In this document: one piece after another, positions 58,287-64,000 of the stretch
How positions within the stretch are numbered: position 1 is the first letter of the stretch
How the letters are laid out: each line of letters begins with the position of its first letter
NCBI RefSeq assembly: GCF_004011695.2
Contig: NC_082424.1
Span: forward strand, 62,001 to 126,000
Direction: 5' to 3'
DNA: 64,000 nt
Source: Ascochyta rabiei
Lineage: Eukaryota > Ascomycota > Dothideomycetes > Pleosporales > Didymellaceae
Notes under the pieces: generated by a model
Database searches by the model: none
Seen by the model: the letters and a program-made list of their open reading frames with translations, nothing else
What the model was told of the DNA's origin: nothing
Made by a program: the position numbers and the translations under genes

Positions 58287-59065
58287 GCTGGATGTAAATG
58301 GCGATGAATGGCTAGAAGTGATGCCTACATGACAAAGTGAAGACTTTCAAGGCTAGATGCTTGGCGCAGGTGGGGCGCTTCCCCGCAGGCTGCTATCGAT
58401 TTTGGTGTCTTGATCTAAACCCGCGAGTAATACGGTCAAGTCAAATACGACGATGCTTCACATCCTAGAATTCAAACAACGGTCGAAATGAGGGCGACGT
58501 TGTCGACATGTACACGCAGTTCTCAGCTTTTTGATGTCCGTCTTTGTGAAAAGCTGCCGGCGCAGCACCGGTATCACTCAGCAAGGACAGCCCCAGGACC
58601 ATGCATAGCATTTACAATATATGGCCTAAATTTTGAAATCTACGGATTGGTGCAAATACTTGCACGGGTAATGCTAGCAGATTCCCGCTCTTATCATAAC
58701 CTCCTTACCGCTTCACGCTGTGAGTCCTTGCGCCGCTCCCGCGTTTGACCGATCAGAATGCAGCAGGTCTACTTGGACTTCTCTACATAGATTGCGACGG
58801 TCCTGCCACCAAGAAATGCTTCCTTTCCAAAACTTGATGGTACATCCCGGAGAACCATGCCAATACTACTGTTAAGTCTTTGCTATATCTGTTAGCAATT
58901 GAGAAAGCAGTCTTGGTTCTGGACGTTACACGACAGCATGCAGTGCACAGACTTGACTGGTTGGATGTGGAGGTAATCAGTCTTATATCGCGAATTCTCT
59001 ATAGCCGGACATCAGCCAGACAGCACAGGTCTACAATAAAACACTCTGGCGTTGCGCCGTCCATC
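58287..59065. promoter_or_regulatory. Divergent intergenic region between thioredoxin and DnaJ genes
   Basis: 779 bp without a supported gene; it serves as upstream region for both divergent genes. Open frames at 58,488-58,748 and 58,880-59,060 have no motif. Confidence 0.4.
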
Positions 59066-60386
59066 ATGGAGGACTATTACATGGTGCTTGGAGTAGCTCC
59101 TTCTGCCACGCCAGAGCTGATCACCAGAGCTTATAAACAGTTGGCGCTGAAGCTTCACCCAGATCGGAACACCAATCAAGATGCCACTCAGGCTTTTCAG
59201 CTAGTATGTTGTCTCACATTGTGCTGGTCTGACCGTCATATTACAATCATATCTGGATGCTGAGCTGATCTGATCAACACAGCTCAGCCGAGCTTACGAG
59301 ACACTGCGAGACGAGATCAAACGCCGAGAATACGATCGCATCTTCCCCTCTATCAAACGGGATTACGCCTTTCCTCGAAACACACAGACACCACGTCCAT
59401 TTCCAACTTCAACGCCACAATCAGAAGCACTCAGCGAAGCAGCACAGATTGCAGCACTCAACAAGTCGAAGCAAGAGCGTGCGGCACGATGGAAAATCAA
59501 CAAGAGTGTCCTCGACTCATCCATCTTCGATCTACAAAGACAAATTTCGCGAGTAGAGCAAGAGATCAAGAACCTGAATAACATTGCAGCTACTGAGGCT
59601 GCAGTAGAGCGACAAAAGAACAGTTGGGGTACATGGCTACTGTCGCCTATCATCAAACATGCAGAAGAGAGTGACGAGGATAAAGCGCGCAAGGACCGAG
59701 AAAAGCAGGAAAGAAGGATCGAGAAGGATATGAAGGAGCGCCGCCTAGAAACAATGCAGACAGACATGAGGGGTAGAGAAGCTCGGTTGAAGCAAGCGAA
59801 GTCTGAGGCCGACGCTGCTATCATGAGCGACGATGAGAAGATACGAAACATCCAAGCCAAGACACGAGCCAGAGAGCTCCAGAAGCAGCGAGAGCGGGCG
59901 AGGGTAGAGAGAGAGAAAATGGAAGAGATTAGGAGACAGCAGCAAGAGCAACGGGTGAAGTGCGAGCAAGAGGTGGCAGAGGTGTTGAGGAAACAGATGG
60001 TAGAGAGGCAGGCTGCTGAGGCGTTGAGAAGACAGAAAGCTGAAAAGCTAGCAGCGGAACATAGAAGGAACAGCCAAACCAGAGCGAATCGAACGCACCA
60101 CACACAACCTCGTCCAAACCCTCACCGGACCTTCAATCCATCCTGTAGCAACGACGGCTCCTGTAGCCACGTCGGCTGGTGGCCGAAAGTGCAAGGTCGT
60201 ACAGCATGTCCACGGTGTGGCGAGGTTTGGCCCTACTTGTTGCAGTGTCCGTCGGGTTGTAATGGGATGGCGTGTCCAAAATGTCAAGCTGACATACGGC
60301 CGTGGTTCTATCGAGGTGCCTCGAGGCCGGTTCCTCCGCGGGCGAGGACTCCCAGTCCAGATTACGATTACTATGACTACGACTGA
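59066..60386 (+). CDS. DnaJ (J-domain) protein with coiled coil and C-terminal zinc ribbon
   Basis: Exon 1 is 59,066-59,203 and exon 2 is 59,283-60,386; the 79-nt intron has GTATGT donor and ACACAG acceptor and keeps phase 0. Product 413 residues. The J-domain is at residues 3-70 with [15 protein letters not shown] (the HPD motif that stimulates Hsp70) and [10 protein letters not shown]. Residues about 120-335 are rich in Arg, Lys, Glu and Gln and should form a long coiled coil. The C-terminal part has [13 protein letters not shown] and C-P-K-C, a zinc ribbon, then an acidic Asp/Tyr tail. No signal peptide. A cytosolic or nuclear Hsp40 co-chaperone is likely; substrate unknown. Confidence 0.9.
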
Positions 60387-60627
60387 GCACTGAAACGACG
60401 CATTTGATATGTTGCGTGCTTTATGGTTTTTGAGCGCAGACTATTATGGCATGCTTGGTTTTTTTTTACCATACTGGCAGGTGTTCCCCTATCCATGAAA
60501 TCTATTCGGCCCCTTCTTTATGCCGGCCTGCAATAGAACAATGTAAGCTTAACCAGATACATTGTCACATGCCCACGAAACGCTCGAATCAACCATCTCC
60601 TATTGATTTTTCCTAGGTAGCGCGTGC
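60387..60627. other. Convergent 3' intergenic region
   Basis: 241 bp between the convergent DnaJ and SET-domain genes. Contains a T9 run near 60,460. No gene. Confidence 0.4.
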
Positions 60628-61257
60628 TTATATCCCGTTCTTCTTCGCATCCCGCTCATGCAGCAACTCCTTGATATGCTCACTCAACCAGTACTCATCC
60701 AAATCAGTCAATCGCATATCTTTTGCGCCCTGAATGGTCTTCTTGCACTCGCTCGTCTTGCACAAGCATTCGAAAGGCTGGGCCATACTCCACTCGGTGC
60801 TCGGGTAGAAAAACGTCAACTCGTCACCTTCTTTCAACCCGCCCTCCCGATCTGGGTTGACACGCACTTCCCAAGCAACCATATCGAATATCAGGCTAGG
60901 CGAGCACGAGTGGTTGATGTACACCAAGTCGCAGTTGAGCTCGATGTGGAGGTTCTTGCCGGCTTGGACGGACGAGTAGGCGACGGTCGCAGGTGTGGCC
61001 GAGGTTATGCGTGCGAATACTGCGCCGGCAGGGAGCGTGACGAGCGAGTACGAAGCACTGGCGAAGTCGCCGGGTCGTTTTTCTACGCGCATGAGGCGAG
61101 TGAGGTCGGGGTTTACCCAGGCTGGAATCGCATGGCGAGGTGCCGATGAGGTGGTCGAGGGCGTAATGGCGGCTTGTTCAGAAGAGATCAGGGAGCCCTG
61201 CTTGCCTTTTGAGGGGGCAGGAGTGGGCGCTGCGTTCGAGACGGCTGCGGGAGACAT
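60628..61257 (-). CDS. SET-domain protein (putative lysine methyltransferase)
   Basis: 209 residues, single exon from ATG 61,257. A Pro/Ser/Thr/Ala-rich N-terminus of about 45 residues is followed by a SET domain: L-V-Y-I-N-H-S-C-S-P-S-L (the N-H-S-C motif, residue about 115) and G-D-E-L-T-F-F-Y-P-S-T-E-W (normally G-E-E-L-T-F-D-Y). A Cys group C-L-C...C-K with P-F-E-C-L-C-K-T-S-E-C stands in post-SET position. The first SET motif is weak and the protein is short, so substrate and activity are uncertain. Confidence 0.8.
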   Translation of the reverse strand: MSPAAVSNAAPTPAPSKGKQGSLISSEQAAITPSTTSSAPRHAIPAWVNPDLTRLMRVEKRPGDFASASYSLVTLPAGAVFARITSATPATVAYSSVQAGKNLHIELNCDLVYINHSCSPSLIFDMVAWEVRVNPDREGGLKEGDELTFFYPSTEWSMAQPFECLCKTSECKKTIQGAKDMRLTDLDEYWLSEHIKELLHERDAKKNGI

Positions 61258-62101
61258 GGTGGGTGGTGTGATCTGTATTGGTGGTTGTAGGATAGATGGT
61301 GGATATAGGAACTGGTTATGTCTACAGACAGGCGTCTACTTGGCTTTAGTATTGCGTCCTGGTCGAGTCGAGGTGCCGCTCCGGCCACGTCTCGTCACCC
61401 GGAGGATACCAGGCCCACTACAAGCCGCATCTCGAGCCTGTTTGTGGGAATAGTGGGTTGCTCCATGTCACCGGAGAGCTCGTGCTTGTCAGTTATCTCG
61501 GTACACCCGAGGCACTTCTGTTCATGAACTTCCACGACGTCATCGCATGACGGGCTGGATCTGTGACATTGCTTCGCAGCACGTTTGCACCAGATTGACA
61601 ACTCAGAAGCAGCAGAAGGCGAACGTACGATAGACAGACACCAGACACGGGAGAGGCGTGAGGCTCAGGGCCGCATGAGCGTGCAGTCATGCGGTGGCGG
61701 AGCTGCTTCCGGTCGCGGGGTGATGTGGCCTCGGCTGAGAAGGACAGCGCTAGTCCGGTATTGACTAGACTCGAACTGAAGAACGAGGGGCATGTGAAAG
61801 GTAGGCATGCGACGATTCCAGGCTGTAAACAAACAGTTCAGTTATGAACGTGCCGCCGGTAGAGTAGAAAAATGAGATATTAGCTGGAAGTCCTGGTCGA
61901 ACTTACGAAACGCAAACCTCCACAGCTAACTGAGAGTTGGAACGCGTGCAAGGAAACAACACGGCATGTTCATCGTAAGCATGAGGATATACGATCCTCT
62001 TTGATCCTCAGGGAGGCCTGCTCGTATCTTGTGGACTAAACACAACGTCCGTTCATTGCCATCCGCGAATGGTGTCCAAAAACATTGGTCCTTGCCATTC
62101 A
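61258..62101. other. Intergenic region
   Basis: Upstream region of the SET-domain gene and 3' flank of the transporter gene. Open frames in it overlap on both strands and have no motif; no RNA gene was recognised. Confidence 0.4.
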
Positions 62102-63844
62102 TCACTTCTCGGCCTCTACCATGCTCTCGTGGCTTCCTACACTCTCCAATCCCATCTTGCTTGTGTCATACCCATTCGCGCTCAAATACTCCCTGAAGTT
62201 GACGTCCTCTTGATCGATTGTATCTTGTCCAATATGCGGCAGCAACAGGACCAACCCGGCGGCGAGAAAAGCCAGCGAACTGGCAACGAAGAACGGATTA
62301 CGACCTGCCGCGATCTCATCCTCACCAGCTGCGGTTTGGAGCGCTTGAAGTGCATAGGATCCAGCGAAGGCGCCAATCTTGCCCACCGCAGCTGCGATGC
62401 CGTAATATTGACCCCTGCGCAGTATCAGTCACGATCTATTCGTACAGCTGGAGATGAGAATGAAGCACGAACCTGATACCCGTGGCACACGTCTTACTTG
62501 CAACAAGGCCTATATTGTCGCCGGGCCCAAACTCCCCCAGAGCAAGGAAAACTCCATAAACTACAACAAAGCCCGCAACATTCTCTGGCTTTTTCAACCA
62601 CGGGTAGCACCCCGCCATGATGAAGCCAATGATTCCCTGCAGCGTAACGCCAATAAAGAGCGTCTTTTTGGGGCCCATGGATGGTAAATCGGCGACAAAA
62701 GCTCCAGCCAGACATCCAGGCATGTAGAAGAAATTGATCAAGATGTTCCATGCGAGACTCTTCCACAGCGGTGCGGTCTTACCCAGGAGGTTGGCGAGGA
62801 TGGAGGATGCATAGATGCCAAACGAGTAGGCACTGAAGTCGTAGATGAACCAGATGATGCTGACAATGGACAGTCTGAACCAATAATACCGTGCAATCAA
62901 CAACCACGGCGTCTGGGTCTTGGCTAGGCTCTCTCGTTTGAACGCCTCCGGCTCCTGGAGCTTCAGACGCAGATAAAGTAAGGATAGAGGTGGGATGATG
63001 CCAATGCCAAGGCACACGCGCCAGGCGACCCGCAAATGGTTCTCGCCGGTGATGACGACGACGACGGTGGCGACGATGGCAGAGATGAAGAACGCAAGGT
63101 CGATCTGCACGTTCGTGAAGAGGATGAACCACTTGTTACGGCTACCGGATTTGAGCTCTCCAGTGGACTCGGCACAGCCTACACTGCCAGCTGGATATTC
63201 GCCGCCGATGCCTATTACAGTCGTTAATAAAGCTTCCTCCAGGACGACGACACAACTGGGGAAAGGGTGTTGCTTACCGATACCCAGGAAAAAGCGGTAT
63301 GCAACAAGAGCTGAAAGCAAGCCTGATGGGCTGCCGCCTGCGCCATACGAGCCTGTGCCGAGTGCAGCGAAGAGAATGATTATAATCGTCGATACGAAGA
63401 GTGACCATTTACGCGAGAAGTGGTCAGACGTATAACCAAAAAACAGCATACCAACGACCGTACCAGCGAAAGTGATACTCGCTACGTTCGCCTGGGCGGA
63501 AGATCTCTTGTAAGCTTCTGGATAGATGCGTGAGAGCATGGTGTTGACTGGACCGATGATCTGGAGAATTGTCAGTCTCTATCAGAGAGCACAGGGTGCC
63601 TTGGAAGTAAGCCGCATGGGAGACTTGAGATGGTCCTTGGGCCGTGCTGCATAGGGAAGATGTTGCGTTGGGATTGTCGTACGTTGTTGAGGTATCCGTC
63701 GCTGAAAAGTCCAGCACCGCACGCGATTACTGGCCAGAGTCGCTCCCATCTCGATTTCTCAACATTCGCAACGCTGGTCTGTCGCTCGGCTTCGTCATTG
63801 CTCGAGTCACGGAGTTTGGCAGGCACTTCTTTTGCAGAAGCCAT
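62102..63844 (-). CDS. MFS transporter, phosphate/glycerophosphoinositol permease type
   Basis: Four exons: 63,844-63,683, 63,560-63,278, 63,211-62,473 and 62,414-62,102, with GT-AG introns of 122, 66 and 58 nt whose phases (0, 1, 2) match; product 498 residues. It shows the PHS-type MFS pattern: G-A-G-L-F-S-D-G-Y (TM1), F-A-G-T-V-V-G-M-L-F-F-G-Y-T-S-D (TM2 and the loop signature), R-F-F-L-G-I-G-I-G-G-E-Y-P (TM4), a central charged loop with E-P-E-A-F-K-R-E, and F-F-Y-M-P-G in TM7-8. About 12 membrane segments. The sequence looks closer to yeast GIT1 than to PHO84 (by memory of both families, not by alignment). Expected to import phosphate or glycerophosphodiesters by proton symport at the plasma membrane. 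The start is the first ATG in frame before exon 1's acidic N-terminus. Confidence 0.9.
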
Positions 63845-64000
63845 GGCTGATGAGTGTAAAGTGCCAAGGGGGAGCACGATGTGAGGCAGGCAAGCACACA
63901 GGTCAAGCTTTATTGCGCAAAGTTGCGTATAGATTCGTCCAAGGCGGTACAAATGTCGAAAATCAGGTCTTGCGCAGAGCCGCAACGACTTCGACGGACG
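63845..64000. promoter_or_regulatory. Upstream region of the transporter gene (cut by the window edge)
   Basis: 156 bp before the transporter ATG; no TATA box or other site stands out. Confidence 0.3.

Noticed and set aside
59363..60103. 246-codon minus-strand frame with Ser/Cys/Leu bias
   Set aside because: Shadow of the Arg/Glu/Gln-rich coiled coil of the DnaJ gene.
1..64000. CRISPR arrays, rRNA or bacterial-type operons
   Set aside because: No regularly spaced repeats, no conserved rRNA segments; gene structure is eukaryotic with introns.

Overview
The window is nuclear DNA of a filamentous ascomycete (Pezizomycotina; the gene types would fit a Dothideomycete, which is an inference). The genes carry short GT-AG introns of about 46-180 nt. 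The transposons carry the mark of repeat-induced point mutation (RIP): very AT-rich, TpA-rich sequence in which CAG, CAA, TGG and CGA codons have become TAG, TAA or TGA while the reading frame itself survives.

Layout. (1) 1-24,600 is a RIP-degraded repeat block with no host gene: a 5' part of a minus-strand Ty3/gypsy element (A), a 9.9-kb head-to-head palindrome made of a second gypsy family (B), a complete Ty1/copia element with 162-bp LTRs, a 1.18-kb hairpin-rich terminal-inverted-repeat element made of TAGGG-type repeats, and a second, 5'-truncated copy of the A family (C) carrying a small LTR-like insertion. (2) 24,601-31,000 is an island with a DUF3632-like gene, a secreted RNase T1-family gene with all catalytic residues, and a Baeyer-Villiger monooxygenase pseudogene that is RIP-mutated only in its middle. 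(3) 31,001-42,872 is a nested transposon stack: a 2.15-kb Fot1-like element (TA duplication) was hit by a second pogo/Fot1-like element (TA duplication) and by a full-length 6.9-kb chromovirus-type gypsy element (487-bp LTRs, CTTGT duplication). (4) 42,873-48,193 holds a small secreted cysteine-containing protein, a tannase/feruloyl esterase and a divergent alpha/beta-hydrolase gene broken by one TAG codon. (5) About 48,940-55,547 is a minus-strand Helitron with two genes: RepHel (two TAG codons, otherwise open for about 1,540 codons) and a spliced DUF3716-like gene with an Ala/Pro-rich body and an acidic tail. (6) 55,548-64,000 is normal gene space: a frame-disrupted small secreted protein, a membrane-anchored or secreted thioredoxin, a DnaJ protein with a C-terminal zinc ribbon, a SET-domain protein and a GIT1/PHO84-type MFS transporter.

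The most interesting signal is recurrent. Three gypsy families (B, C and the intact element at 35.4-42.4 kb) each carry, between the end of pol and the 3' end, an additional gene on the opposite strand; in two of them it encodes a CxxC-type cysteine cluster, and in B and C it shows intron-like breaks. The Helitron likewise carries a cysteine-cluster passenger gene. These look like accessory cargo genes shared across unrelated transposon classes. All functional names come from motif reading by eye; no database search was run.
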